Source of the DNA: Oceanobacillus iheyensis HTE831
GTDB taxonomy: Bacteria; Bacillota; Bacilli; Bacillales; Amphibacillaceae
Assembly (NCBI RefSeq): GCF_000011245.1
Contig: NC_004193.1
Coordinates: forward strand, 2,768,501 to 2,832,500
Direction of reading: 5' to 3'
Length of the DNA stretch: 64,000 bases
Below the pieces are notes generated by a model, which was given only the letters and a program-made list of their open reading frames with translations, had not been told where the DNA came from and did not search any database. The stretch's first letter is position 1, and every line of letters starts with the position of its first letter. This document shows, one piece after another, positions 17,028 to 25,657 of the stretch. Both the position numbers and the translations under genes were made by a program.

Positions 17028-18911
17028 GTAGAAGGGGGCGACTAACCCCCGTCCTCTCACACCACCGTACGTACCGTTCGGTATACGGCGGTTCAATTAA
17101 GTATTACGAATAAATTCATACCTTTGATACAGACTTTTGAGCCCTAGTCTACTCCAATAGGAGTTGCCTAGGGTTCTGCTTAAGATTGGACTCTTGGAGA
17201 TACGCCAATAATTCTTTCTGGTGTTTCCCCATTCGTATGCTTTGTGGTCAGGAACACCCAAGCTAATCAGCTTTCGGACTTTCGTCCGTGGAAGCTTCCA
17301 TTGTTTCCACATACACATGCGCAATCTTCTTCTTATCCACTTATCGAACTCCTCAAACTTTGAAGGTGTCTCCGCTAAAGCGTAATACCCGCACCAACCC
17401 ATCAGGTATTTGTTTAATTTCTCAATTCTTACTTCCATAGGAAATGGCTTGGAACGTGAAGTTATTTCCCTGATTTTCTGTTTTAGACGCATAATACTTT
17501 CTTTTGCGATTCTAATTTTTGGATTCTTTCCATTGGTGAAACTAAAACCAAGAAACTTACGTTTCCAAGGCCGGTCCACTGCTGATTTCTCTTTATTTAC
17601 TTTCAAGCGAAGTTTCTCTTCGATAAATGTAGTAATGGAATTCATTACACGATTCCCAGCTTTCTTTGTTCTCACATAGATGTTGCAGTCATCCGCATAA
17701 CGAACGAAACGTAGCCCACGCTCCTCCAGTTCCTTATCTAAATCATCTAATATAATGTTAGAAAGAAGAGGGCTCAACGGCCCGCCTTGCGGAGTGCCTT
17801 CTTCGGAGCTAACTACTATCCCATTTATCATGACGCCAGATTGTAGGTATTTCCGAATAAGCCGAAGCAGTTCCTTATCCTTGATGCGCTTCGCTAAAAC
17901 ACCCATGAGCTTATCATGGTTCACCTTATCAAAGAATTTCTCTAGGTCCATATCAATTACCCATCTGTATCCTTCTTTAATAAACCCCCTTGCCTTCCTC
18001 ACAGCGTCATGTCCTCGACGGTTGGGCCTGAATCCATAGCTATGTTCTGAGAAGGAGGGGTCAAAAATTGTATGAAGTACTTGGGCAATAGCCTGTTGAA
18101 TGAAACGATCCGTCACGGTTGGAATACCTAACATCCGAACTCCTCCGCTTGGTTTCGGGATTTCGACACGGCGGACAGGAGAAGGTGTATAGGTTCCTTT
18201 CCTCAAGTTCTCCCGAAGGGAATCCCAGTTATCATAGAGATGTCTTCGTAGGAATTTTACGGACATTTCATCTATGCCATGACTTCCTTTATTTCGTTCG
18301 ACTCGCTTTAGTGCGAGAATGAGATTGTCCCGTGACAGAATTTGGTTCATCAACATACTTGGGTTTCCTTTCTTCGTGAATGTGACGTTCTATTTGTGCA
18401 AGTTCCACTCCACCCTTCCAAAGTCCCCTGTAGATTCACTACGTCCTCCTTTGGATAAGCCCTTCCGGGTTGTCTGTGTCTGCATGAAATCTTAACGCCT
18501 AGTGTCACATTTCTCCTTAATTGTTCCGTCCTTCCCCTTACATTCTCGAGTATGCAGGGTACTATGACTTCTGCTGACTTCTGACCGTTCAGCCATCCAT
18601 TGCTGAATGGGTTACCAAGAGTGCTTGGCGTTTCGATCAGACCTCCCCGGGTAAGAATGCAGTCTTTCCCTTCATCAATCTGCTTCATTTACTCTGTACC
18701 AACTTTGGCAGAAAGGACTTTGTTTTGTTATGCAAACTCATCCATTGATACCTAGCCTCATATGAAGTTCGTGTTCCTCAGACCGAAGGTTTGCCGTCCG
18801 CTTCCTTCAGATTCCATGTCGCCACGGACACCCTTGCGTTAGACTAACTGTTACTTCTGCCTTCACAGTTCGGGATTCTCACCCTATAGACTGCACCCAT
18901 GCCGGGCACAC
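17028..18911 (-). mobile_element. Group IIC self-splicing intron, O. iheyensis type
   Basis: On the minus strand the 5' end GTGTGCCCGGCATGGGTGCA at 18911 and the domain I sequence down to about 18640 match, from memory, the O. iheyensis group IIC intron of structural studies. Domain V lies at about 17059-17094 (starting GAACCGCCGTATACC, with a CGC catalytic triad). Domain VI (GACGGGGGTTAGTCGCCCCC) ends near CTAC at 17028. Length is about 1.88 kb, with an intact reverse transcriptase in domain IV. The intron sits a few bases after the terminator hairpin of the upstream SDR gene, the known target preference of class C introns. The 3' boundary is good to a few bases. Confidence 0.93.
17097..18356 (-). 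CDS. ltrA: Group II intron reverse transcriptase/maturase
   Basis: A 419-residue intron-encoded protein. RT blocks: RT-0/1 SHGIDEMSVKF and VRRVEIPKPSGGVRMLGIPTV, RT-3 YRWVIDMDLEKFFDKVNHD, RT-4 GTPQGGPLSPLLSNIILDDLD, catalytic YADD within FVRYADDCNIYV, and RT-7 KRKFLGFSF. The C-terminal maturase/thumb region (KFEEFDKWIRRRLRMCMWKQW) is present; there is no endonuclease domain, as expected for class C. The open reading frame is intact and ends three bases before domain V, so the element may still be mobile. It assists splicing and copies the intron into new sites. Confidence 0.95.
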   Translation of the reverse strand: MLMNQILSRDNLILALKRVERNKGSHGIDEMSVKFLRRHLYDNWDSLRENLRKGTYTPSPVRRVEIPKPSGGVRMLGIPTVTDRFIQQAIAQVLHTIFDPSFSEHSYGFRPNRRGHDAVRKARGFIKEGYRWVIDMDLEKFFDKVNHDKLMGVLAKRIKDKELLRLIRKYLQSGVMINGIVVSSEEGTPQGGPLSPLLSNIILDDLDKELEERGLRFVRYADDCNIYVRTKKAGNRVMNSITTFIEEKLRLKVNKEKSAVDRPWKRKFLGFSFTNGKNPKIRIAKESIMRLKQKIREITSRSKPFPMEVRIEKLNKYLMGWCGYYALAETPSKFEEFDKWIRRRLRMCMWKQWKLPRTKVRKLISLGVPDHKAYEWGNTRKNYWRISKSPILSRTLGNSYWSRLGLKSLYQRYEFIRNT

Positions 18912-18913
18912 AT

Positions 18914-18954
18914 AAAAACAGCAGTTTGACATAAACCAACACTGCTGTTTTTTT
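18914..18954 (-). terminator. Terminator of SDR gene, target of the intron
   Basis: AAAACAGCAG (18915-18924) pairs with CTGCTGTTTT (18942-18951). On the minus strand this follows the SDR stop, with the T-run ending TTTTTAT immediately before the intron's first G at 18911. Confidence 0.85.
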
Positions 18955-18955
18955 A

Positions 18956-19720
18956 TTAATCAGCCTGCATTCCACCGTCCACATTGTAAAGCGATCCATT
19001 CACAAAGGATGCATCATCAGAGGCTAAAAACTTTACCACCTGAGCAACTTCTTCTGGAGCTCCAAATCTTCCTGCTGGAATTCCCTGTTTTAAAGCCTCT
19101 CCAGATTTTTCAGGTTCTCCAGGAGTAAGGTTATTCTGAATATCAGCAAGCATTTGGGTATCGATTGCAGCTGGAGCTACAGCATTTACCCGTATCCCGT
19201 CTGATGCTACCTCTAACGCAGCAGTTTTTGTAATACCAGCAACTGCATGCTTGGAAGCAATATAGCTAACCATACCTGCTGAACCAATATAAGCAGCATT
19301 GGAAGCTGTATTTACTATACTCCCGTAACCTTGCTTTTTCATTTGTTTCATTACATGCTTTAAACCTAAAAATACCCCGGTTACATTAATGGACATTATC
19401 TTTTCAAATGTAGCTTGATCCAATTCTGTTATCGGTGATACCGGTCCATTAACTCCTGCATTGTTAAAGAAAACATCAATCTTTCCAAAACGATCTACTG
19501 TTTGTTTCACATAATTTTCTACGTCTTCTTCCACTGTCACATTTCCCGTAATTGTAAAAACACGGTCATCTTCTACATGAAGTGATTCCTTTGCCTTTAC
19601 TAATGAATCTTCATTAATATCTACTAAAGCTACCTTCGCCCCATAATCTAATAGTAGTTTAGCAGTTGCTTGTCCGATTCCTCCTGCGCCACCAGTAATA
19701 AGTACTACTTTTCCTTCCAA
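18956..19720 (-). CDS. Short-chain dehydrogenase/reductase
   Basis: A 254-residue classical SDR with the NAD(P) motif ITGGAGGIGQA at residues 7-17, NNAGVNG near 89, the catalytic Ser and YIASK near 155-160, and the closing VNGSLYNVDGGMQ. The acidic DINED after strand 2 suggests NAD(H). The substrate is not readable. A CcpA box lies upstream (19784-19797), so it is probably repressed by glucose and has a catabolic role. The terminator after it hosts the group II intron. Confidence 0.85.
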   Translation of the reverse strand: MEGKVVLITGGAGGIGQATAKLLLDYGAKVALVDINEDSLVKAKESLHVEDDRVFTITGNVTVEEDVENYVKQTVDRFGKIDVFFNNAGVNGPVSPITELDQATFEKIMSINVTGVFLGLKHVMKQMKKQGYGSIVNTASNAAYIGSAGMVSYIASKHAVAGITKTAALEVASDGIRVNAVAPAAIDTQMLADIQNNLTPGEPEKSGEALKQGIPAGRFGAPEEVAQVVKFLASDDASFVNGSLYNVDGGMQAD

Positions 19721-19783
19721 TATTATCCACTCCCTTTTAATAATCTACTTCTTTTTAGTAACTTATCTGTCACTTTTATTTTA

Positions 19784-19797
19784 TGAAAACGTTTACA
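19784..19797. promoter_or_regulatory. CcpA (cre) box upstream of SDR gene
   Basis: TGAAAACGTTTACA matches the TGWAANCGNTNWCA consensus at every defined position. It is 64 bases upstream of the SDR start, in its promoter region. Confidence 0.7.
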
Positions 19798-19817
19798 AAA
19801 TTACAAGTATTTTGATT

Positions 19818-20173
19818 TTAAAGTTTATAAAGCATATAACCAAACCAAGCGCTGCATATACTAATGATTACCGATACTACGACATACAATATTAATAGAA
19901 CCCACTTTTTCTTTTCTATCAGTGACACAGCCTCTAATCCAAACGTAGAAAATGTAGTAAATCCACCACATACTCCCACCCCTAGAAATAGCCACCATCC
20001 TACAGTTATACTTTCAGATACATAATATTGCATAAAAACACCTAACATAAATGATCCGAATATATTAATGAGGCACGTTCCAAATGGAAACAGTAAAAAT
20101 TGGTTTATCCACTGCCCTAAACATACCGGGCTGCTGCTCCAACGGAACCTCCTATTCCGATTAACAAAGTCAT
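19818..20173 (-). pseudogene. crcB: Fluoride channel FluC/CrcB, first copy, frameshifted
   Basis: The minus strand begins ATG at 20173 (TGATG overlap with the stop of the upstream crcB) and reads MTLLIGIGGSVGAAARYV, then hits TAG. In the next frame LGQWINQFLLFPFGTCLINI continues into the 76-residue open frame ending at 19818. The break is in CGGTATGTTTAGGG; one more T would give an intact protein of about 118 residues with the FGTCLINIFGSFMLG and CGGFTTFSTFGLE channel motifs. So this copy has lost a single T in a T-run, or the base is a sequencing error. FluC exports fluoride as a dual-topology dimer of four-span subunits. Confidence 0.8.
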
Positions 20174-20562
20174 CATGCTATATCTTCCTCTTTTTTACAG
20201 TATAGTGCCAGTCTTACTCCAATATAAGCTAACCCAATTCCCAAAAATATACTCCCGAACACATATAAGCTTGCAACTATATATTTAGCTGACTCTATAA
20301 GTAGTAATGTTTCTACAGAAAAAGTAGAAAAAGTTGTAAATGAACCAATCAATCCTGTTCCCAACAGAAGCGACCACTCTTTACTCAAAAGTCTATTTTT
20401 CTCAGAATAAGTTAAAAGCCATCCAAGTAAAAAGCATCCTATTGCATTAATCACAAACGTACCGGTTGGAAATCCACTACTTGATGACATCCATTCTCCT
20501 AACCAGTAACGCAAATTTGCACCTATAAAACCACCGAGCATAACGATAAGAACATTCCTCAT
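20173..20562 (-). CDS. crcB: Fluoride channel FluC/CrcB, second copy, intact
   Basis: A 129-residue four-span membrane protein. Motifs: GGFIGANLRYWLGEW, the central FPTGTFVINAIGCFLLGWLL, and GSFTTFSTFSVE with the phenylalanines that line the fluoride pore. Its stop TGA shares a base with the start of the next crcB copy, so the two are translationally coupled and may form a heterodimer in strains where both are intact. I looked for a fluoride riboswitch upstream (20563-20700) and did not see one. Confidence 0.9.
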   Translation of the reverse strand: MRNVLIVMLGGFIGANLRYWLGEWMSSSSGFPTGTFVINAIGCFLLGWLLTYSEKNRLLSKEWSLLLGTGLIGSFTTFSTFSVETLLLIESAKYIVASLYVFGSIFLGIGLAYIGVRLALYCKKEEDIA

Positions 20563-20925
20563 ATTTTCACCTGTTTCTTGTAGATCTTCATTCTATGATA
20601 GCTTATACATTATCGAATTACTATCCTTTAAAATTGCCGCAATGATTATTCTCTTCCCAAAACTATGGAGCTAAACATCTTGGTAAGAATTGACCGTAAG
20701 TTTTACAAAGACAAAGATAATAGAAATGGATTCATCGCCCACATGAATCCATTTCTTTATATAATATTTATTTCATTTCAAAAAAACTTATTCTAAATAA
20801 GATAAGCTGGATTACATATTACATTCCTGCATATTTTAGAAGTAAAGCATGTTTATTAAGGTAATTAAAGAAATAACGATTATTGCCTAGTTTGAATACA
20901 ATAAAATAAAAAGATTAAACGAGGA
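20563..20925. other. Divergent intergenic region with a strong hairpin
   Basis: AT-rich gap between crcB (minus) and the gene at 20932 (plus). It contains a 14-base perfect inverted repeat AGAAATGGATTCAT/ATGAATCCATTTCT at 20722-20756 that resembles a bidirectional terminator, although no gene ends here on either strand. No other feature seen. Confidence 0.5.
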
Positions 20926-20931
20926 ATGTTT

Positions 20932-21261
20932 ATGCCGAACAATAAATTTAACTCTCCCAGTGCTACAGGAGAAGAAATTGAGATAACAAAAAGCTTAAAG
21001 TTAGGACTGATTGCTGGTCTACTTACAACCGTTGGTGATGCTATTGCCACGTACGCTGCAGGGGTTGCAATTGAAGAGTCTATTGAAGCCGGTTTGGAGC
21101 AAAACTTAAAATTGAAACAACAAGATGAACGCTTAAGCAGGATTGAAAAAAATATAGAATTAATTCAAAAACAATTGGTAGATGACAAAATGAACCAAAA
21201 TAGTTATCTACTCAAACAGAAAGATAGCTTTTATTTAAGCTACGGCTTTCTTATTATCTAA
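20932..21261 (+). CDS. Small membrane/coiled-coil protein of unknown function
   Basis: Start ATG 20932 is preceded by GAGG at good spacing; the ATG at 20926 is too close to it. The protein has 109 residues: a polar N-terminus with EEIEITKSLKLG, one hydrophobic segment (LIAGLLTTVGDAIATYAAGVA, about residues 25-45), then a charged stretch with heptad character (LEQNLKLKQQDERLSRIEKNIELIQKQL). I do not recognise a named family with confidence. The single span plus coiled coil suggests a membrane-attached scaffold or small regulator. It is monocistronic. Confidence 0.7.
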   Translation: MPNNKFNSPSATGEEIEITKSLKLGLIAGLLTTVGDAIATYAAGVAIEESIEAGLEQNLKLKQQDERLSRIEKNIELIQKQLVDDKMNQNSYLLKQKDSFYLSYGFLII

Positions 21262-21447
21262 ACGAATAATAACACGAAAAACATCCCATTTAGCTAGTCT
21301 ATCAAAACCTTCAAATAAAAGGATACTATATTCACCTCAAAACAGTTTCATGTGAGTCTTACTTTATACAGCTTACTACAGAATAATACTTGTCCTTGTA
21401 GAATAATATGGTATAGATAACGAGATGAATTTTATATTGTAGAAAGG

Positions 21448-22023
21448 ATGGATAGATTGGCTTATATCGTGGATATTGTTCAGTCGCAAGTCATTGCCTC
21501 TGTGAAGAAGGAACAAGACCTTCAAAAAGCGGTTACCTCAAACGCAAACGTTATATTTTTATTAACTGGAGATTTACTCTCCACGAAGAAATATATTGAT
21601 AGATTAAAAGAAGCAAATAAATCGACCTTTATTCACCTCGACTTTATCGATGGGTTAACCAATTCGAGAAATGCTATCCAATATATCGCTAGAGAATGGA
21701 AACCTCTTGGTATAGTCACAACAAAAAGTAATCTGATTAAATATGCGAAGGAAGAAAATCTAGCGACCATACAACGTATTTTTGTAATAGATAAAAATGC
21801 TTTAGCAAAAGGAGTAGAAATCGCAAATTCTGTTCGTCCTGATGCCATTGAAATACTACCAGGATTAATGCCGAAAATAATTGATCAAATTACAAAACAA
21901 ACCCACCTGCCAGTAATTGCAGGTGGATTGATTAGTGATAAACAAGAAATCATGAATGGACTAAAAGCCGGGGCACTTGCTATTTCTTCCGGGGATCCTT
22001 CCCTTTGGAATTTAGATTTATAA
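21448..22023 (+). CDS. glpP: Glycerol-3-phosphate-responsive antiterminator GlpP
   Basis: A 191-residue TIM-barrel RNA-binding protein. Family blocks: VIFLLTGDLLSTKKYIDRLKE, FIHLDFIDGL, KPLGIVTTKSNLIKYAKE, TIQRIFVIDKNALAKG, PDAIEILPGLMPKII and LPVIAGGLISDKQEI. In B. subtilis GlpP with glycerol-3-P lets polymerase pass terminators in glp leaders. The ATG at 21448 abuts its AAAGG, so a TTG at 21457 may be the true start. glpFK and glpD are not adjacent here. The 3' end overlaps the convergent HAD gene by 44 bases. Confidence 0.88.
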   Translation: MDRLAYIVDIVQSQVIASVKKEQDLQKAVTSNANVIFLLTGDLLSTKKYIDRLKEANKSTFIHLDFIDGLTNSRNAIQYIAREWKPLGIVTTKSNLIKYAKEENLATIQRIFVIDKNALAKGVEIANSVRPDAIEILPGLMPKIIDQITKQTHLPVIAGGLISDKQEIMNGLKAGALAISSGDPSLWNLDL

Positions 22024-22798
22024 TTGTGTCTATTATATCTCGAACACTATCAACGACAAATTCAGGATGGTATTGTGATTGGTTTATCATTTTTTTCGTT
22101 GTGATGCCTGTAAGTACTAATACGGTATGCATCCCACTCTCAATGCCCATTTTTATATCGGTTTCTATGCGATCACCAACCATGTAGCATTGCTCAGGCG
22201 GAAGTTGCATCAATTCCTGTGTAATAAATTGTGCTGCTTGGACAGACGGTTTTCCTAGTATCAACTCAATTTTTTCCCCAGTTGCCCCTTCTAAAGCTCC
22301 AATCATCGCTCCACAATCTGGAATTTCGCCATTTTCCACTGGACATGTTCGGTCCGGATTCGTCGCGATGATTGTTGCTCCTTTTTTCCAAGCTTGAAAC
22401 ACAAGATTGAGCTTTTCATATGTGAACTCTCGATCCCAACCGATAATTACATAGGACGTTTCTAAAGGATCCCACGTACACTTAATACCTTTCTTTTCTA
22501 TTTCTTCAATTAAAGGATTTTCACCTATGACCATCACCTTTGCTTGGAGTGAGATATTTTTTTCTAAATATCGAGCAACTAGATAATTAGAGTTCACGAC
22601 TTGGTTATTTTTCACTTCGATACCTAAAGCCCTTAGTTTTTGTACATAAGTGGCAATACTTTCGATTGATTTATTTGTAAAGTAGATAACCTTATCTCCA
22701 CGTTGAATGAGTTGTTGTACAGTTTCAAAAACTCCAGGAATTAATTGATTTTCAATATAGATCGTACCATCTAAATCAAATATGAATCCTCTCTGCAA
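21980..22798 (-). CDS. HAD-IIA phosphatase, NagD/AraL-like
   Basis: A 272-residue HAD hydrolase. Motif I is FIFDLDGTIYIEN (nucleophile Asp and acid Asp), motif II YFTNKS, the C2 cap carries GWDREFTYEKL and ATNPDRTCP, motif III is LGKPS, and motif IV is MVGDRIETDI. Such enzymes hydrolyse small phosphate esters (glycerol-P, phosphoglycolate, sugar phosphates, p-nitrophenyl-P). It is the last gene of the ABC operon running from 26692, 27 bp after the permease. That suggests it dephosphorylates the imported compound or its product. Confidence 0.87.
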   Translation of the reverse strand: MQRGFIFDLDGTIYIENQLIPGVFETVQQLIQRGDKVIYFTNKSIESIATYVQKLRALGIEVKNNQVVNSNYLVARYLEKNISLQAKVMVIGENPLIEEIEKKGIKCTWDPLETSYVIIGWDREFTYEKLNLVFQAWKKGATIIATNPDRTCPVENGEIPDCGAMIGALEGATGEKIELILGKPSVQAAQFITQELMQLPPEQCYMVGDRIETDIKMGIESGMHTVLVLTGITTKKMINQSQYHPEFVVDSVRDIIDTIINLNSKGKDPRKK

Positions 22799-22825
22799 CG
22801 ATCTTCCTCCCCTTGATGAAACTCT

Positions 22826-24523
22826 CTATTTACCTGAAGATGAAATTTTGTTGGCAATCATTTGCAGTGTAACAACCATTAATACTAAAATAATCGACAT
22901 TGCTGCGGCAGAATAATATTCCGCCCGCAATACATTTTGAAAAATTGCCAAACTCATCGGTGCCCACTCCGCAGGCGCCATTAATATCGATATACTTGTT
23001 TCTTTAATAACCGTAACGAACACCAAGATTGAGCCAGCTGCAATCCCCGGCAACATTAATGGTCCAAGAATCGTTACAGCAGATGTAAATGTTGAAGCAC
23101 CTAAATTCACTGCTGCTTCTTCAATGTCTTTTTTTATTGATTTCATCGTTCCGACTGTTGAACGCACCATATACGGCAGTCTTCGTATCGCATATGCAAC
23201 AATGAGAATAAATGCTGTGCCCGTTAATTGTAATGGTGCAACATTAAAGGTTTGTATTAATGCAACGCCAAAGGCAATCCCTGGAACAATCAACGGTATC
23301 GTAGTCATAAAATCCAGTGAAGTTGATTTCTGCCTCACTACAAAATAGGATACAAATACTGCGATCAACACACTAATAAGTAGTGCACCAGTAGCGAGAA
23401 TTAAACTATTTTGTATATTTCCCAATGATGAAGAAAAGATCGTCTTATAATGGTCGAGTGTATATCCAGTCGGTAAGGGATCCTTTCCCCACGTTGTGGC
23501 AATCGATTGTAAAAATACAGTTATCATCGCAAGTAAAGGAACAAAAACAACAAATCCAGAGAAAATAGATAGCGGAATTGTTACTCTTTTATTTTTATTT
23601 AACTTAATTTGTTTCGGTTTTCCTGATACCGTATCGTAATTCTTTCCTTTCAAGAAAAAGTTTTGAAGCCAATAAACCACAGCTGCCACTGCGATCATAA
23701 TCACTGTTAAAATTGCAGCCCCACCCCAATTAAAGAACCCAGCAATTTCTCGATATGCATCGACAACAATTAAATTCAAATCCGTTGGCGCCAAAATGAT
23801 TGGTGTTCCAAAATCGGAAAAACTGACTGCAAAAATAACCATTAACGTCGATAGCATTCCTGGAATCACTAACGGAAATGTCACTGTCTGAAAGGTCAAC
23901 CATCCTTTTGCTCCCATATTTCGAGAAGCTTCTTCTAAGGAAGCATCACTGATTTTAAACGCAGCAACCATTGGCCAAAGTGCATATGGAAAGAAAAAAA
24001 AGATTTGCACAATAGCAATTCCCATCATTGAATATGGATTGATAAAGAGTCCCTCACCACCAAGCGCCTGATAAATATACGTGACCCAACCTGAACGTCC
24101 AAACATAATTATAAATGCGTATGCCGATATAAAGGTTGGGACAACGAGAGGTATCGTACATAATGCACTTATCGTTTTCTTCCATGGCATGTTTGTCCGT
24201 GCAATCCCATATGCTATCGGAACACAAAGTAAAATGACCGCAACTGAAACGATAAAGGACAAGATGATACTATTTTTTAAGCCTGCAAAATAATGTCCAT
24301 TGGAAAAAATCGACTTAAAGTTTTCTAATGTTGCGTTTTGAAATTGCTCCAAGGATGTGCGCAATGTTTCTGTACTAATAAACGATCCAAATAAGTTGAT
24401 TGGCTCATTAGTAAAACTAACTAAAAATACTGCAAGTAATGGTAGTATTAAGAACAAAAGAAAAAATGCGTAGATGAGCCATTTGATAGCTGTCATATTT
24501 GAGAATTTCCGGTGTTTTTTCAT
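22826..24523 (-). CDS. ABC transporter permease, fused double-domain (AfuB/PhnU/ThiP type)
   Basis: A 565-residue protein with two repeated permease domains of about six spans each. Each has its own EAA loop: EEASRNMGAKGWLTFQTVTFPLVIPGM (about residues 197-223) and EEAAVNLGASTFTSAVTILGPLMLPGI (about 467-493). Fused permeases of this type serve iron(III), thiamine, 2-aminoethylphosphonate or hexose-phosphate importers. Its ATG overlaps the ATPase stop by four bases (24520-24523). Confidence 0.9.
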   Translation of the reverse strand: MKKHRKFSNMTAIKWLIYAFFLLFLILPLLAVFLVSFTNEPINLFGSFISTETLRTSLEQFQNATLENFKSIFSNGHYFAGLKNSIILSFIVSVAVILLCVPIAYGIARTNMPWKKTISALCTIPLVVPTFISAYAFIIMFGRSGWVTYIYQALGGEGLFINPYSMMGIAIVQIFFFFPYALWPMVAAFKISDASLEEASRNMGAKGWLTFQTVTFPLVIPGMLSTLMVIFAVSFSDFGTPIILAPTDLNLIVVDAYREIAGFFNWGGAAILTVIMIAVAAVVYWLQNFFLKGKNYDTVSGKPKQIKLNKNKRVTIPLSIFSGFVVFVPLLAMITVFLQSIATTWGKDPLPTGYTLDHYKTIFSSSLGNIQNSLILATGALLISVLIAVFVSYFVVRQKSTSLDFMTTIPLIVPGIAFGVALIQTFNVAPLQLTGTAFILIVAYAIRRLPYMVRSTVGTMKSIKKDIEEAAVNLGASTFTSAVTILGPLMLPGIAAGSILVFVTVIKETSISILMAPAEWAPMSLAIFQNVLRAEYYSAAAMSIILVLMVVTLQMIANKISSSGK

Positions 24524-25644
24524 ATTAATAACACCCTCTCAGGTAACACGCCAAGTTGGACTGCTGTACCGTTTTTCAAAATACTATCACCCGATTCATA
24601 TGTGGTATCAATAATAAGTAACTGCCCTCCCACCTTGACTTCATAACGGACAATAGATCCTAAATAAGTCGCAATTTGGATGGTTCCTTTAAATTGATTA
24701 TCATATGCATGCTGATCGGTATCTTTTATGATAATAAAATTTTCTGGTCGAATAATTACTTGTACTTCCTCTTTGTTCGTCTCTTGAGCTGATTGGATCG
24801 TCTGATCACCAATTTGAATCGTTGTCCTACCTGGTTCTGAAGAGATAACTTTCCCCATATTAATATTCGAAGTTCCTACAAAGTCAGCGATAAACGGTGT
24901 TTTCGGATGACTATATAAATCGGTTGGTGTTCCAACTTGTAAAATTTCTCCATCTTTCATCACCGCTATACGATCAGCCATACTCATCGCTTCCTCTTGA
25001 TCATGGGTTACGAAGATTGTCGTAATCTTGAGATCTTGTTGGATACGTCGAATCGTATTTCGCATCGTATGCCGAAGTTTTAAGTCTAAGTTAGATAATG
25101 GTTCATCCATTAACAATACTTCTGGTTCCATGATTAACGCCCTTGCCAGGGCTACCCGCTGTTGTTGTCCACCAGATAATTCTCCGGTTAATTTATGGGC
25201 ATGATCTAGCAACTCCACATATTCTAAGATCCCCATCACTTTTTCTTCAATTGTTTTTGTATACTTTACAATCCTGCTATTAAGCATGCGCGTATATACT
25301 GCTATTTTTTTAAACGGGTTTCCTTGCCGTAACTCTTTAATATTTAAACTATAGGCAACATTATCAAATACATTCATATGTGGAAATAATGCATAACTCT
25401 GGAATACCATGCCGCAATTTCGTTGATTTGGAGCAAAGCGATTTACTTCTTGATTGCCAATTTTAATTGATCCGCTTGTTGGATTTTCAAAACCAGCAAT
25501 ACAGCGCATTGTCGTCGTTTTTCCACAACCGGATGGACCTAAGAGAGCGAAAAACTCACCCTCTTTAATATCCAAATTTATATTTTTAAGTACCGTTACT
25601 TTACCAAAATCCTTTCGCACATTCTCTAGAAAAACTGCCCCCAT
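24520..25644 (-). CDS. ABC transporter ATP-binding protein (PotA/AfuC-like) with an insertion
   Basis: A 374-residue ATPase. Walker A GPSGCGKTTT near residue 37, Q-loop VFQSYALFPHM, signature LSGGQQQRVALARAL, Walker B VLLMDEPLSNLD, H-loop THDQEEA, and a C-terminal TOBE/OB domain (from about 250). Between the Q-loop and the signature there is an extra stretch of roughly 15-20 residues (ELRQGNPFKKIAVYTRMLNS, then RIVKYTKTIEE) that is usually not present in this family. The reading frame stays open, so it looks like a lineage-specific insertion in the helical domain. Confidence 0.9.
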   Translation of the reverse strand: MGAVFLENVRKDFGKVTVLKNINLDIKEGEFFALLGPSGCGKTTTMRCIAGFENPTSGSIKIGNQEVNRFAPNQRNCGMVFQSYALFPHMNVFDNVAYSLNIKELRQGNPFKKIAVYTRMLNSRIVKYTKTIEEKVMGILEYVELLDHAHKLTGELSGGQQQRVALARALIMEPEVLLMDEPLSNLDLKLRHTMRNTIRRIQQDLKITTIFVTHDQEEAMSMADRIAVMKDGEILQVGTPTDLYSHPKTPFIADFVGTSNINMGKVISSEPGRTTIQIGDQTIQSAQETNKEEVQVIIRPENFIIIKDTDQHAYDNQFKGTIQIATYLGSIVRYEVKVGGQLLIIDTTYESGDSILKNGTAVQLGVLPERVLLI

Positions 25645-25657
25645 GATTGATCATCCT

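Noticed and set aside
18350..18688. 112-residue minus-strand open frame upstream of the intron RT
   Set aside because: It lies inside domains I-IV of the group II intron RNA; the frame is a by-product of conserved RNA sequence and has no protein character.
20563..20720. Fluoride riboswitch upstream of the crcB pair
   Set aside because: I looked on the minus strand for the conserved GG-GATG-type core and CTCC pairing and saw no convincing match.
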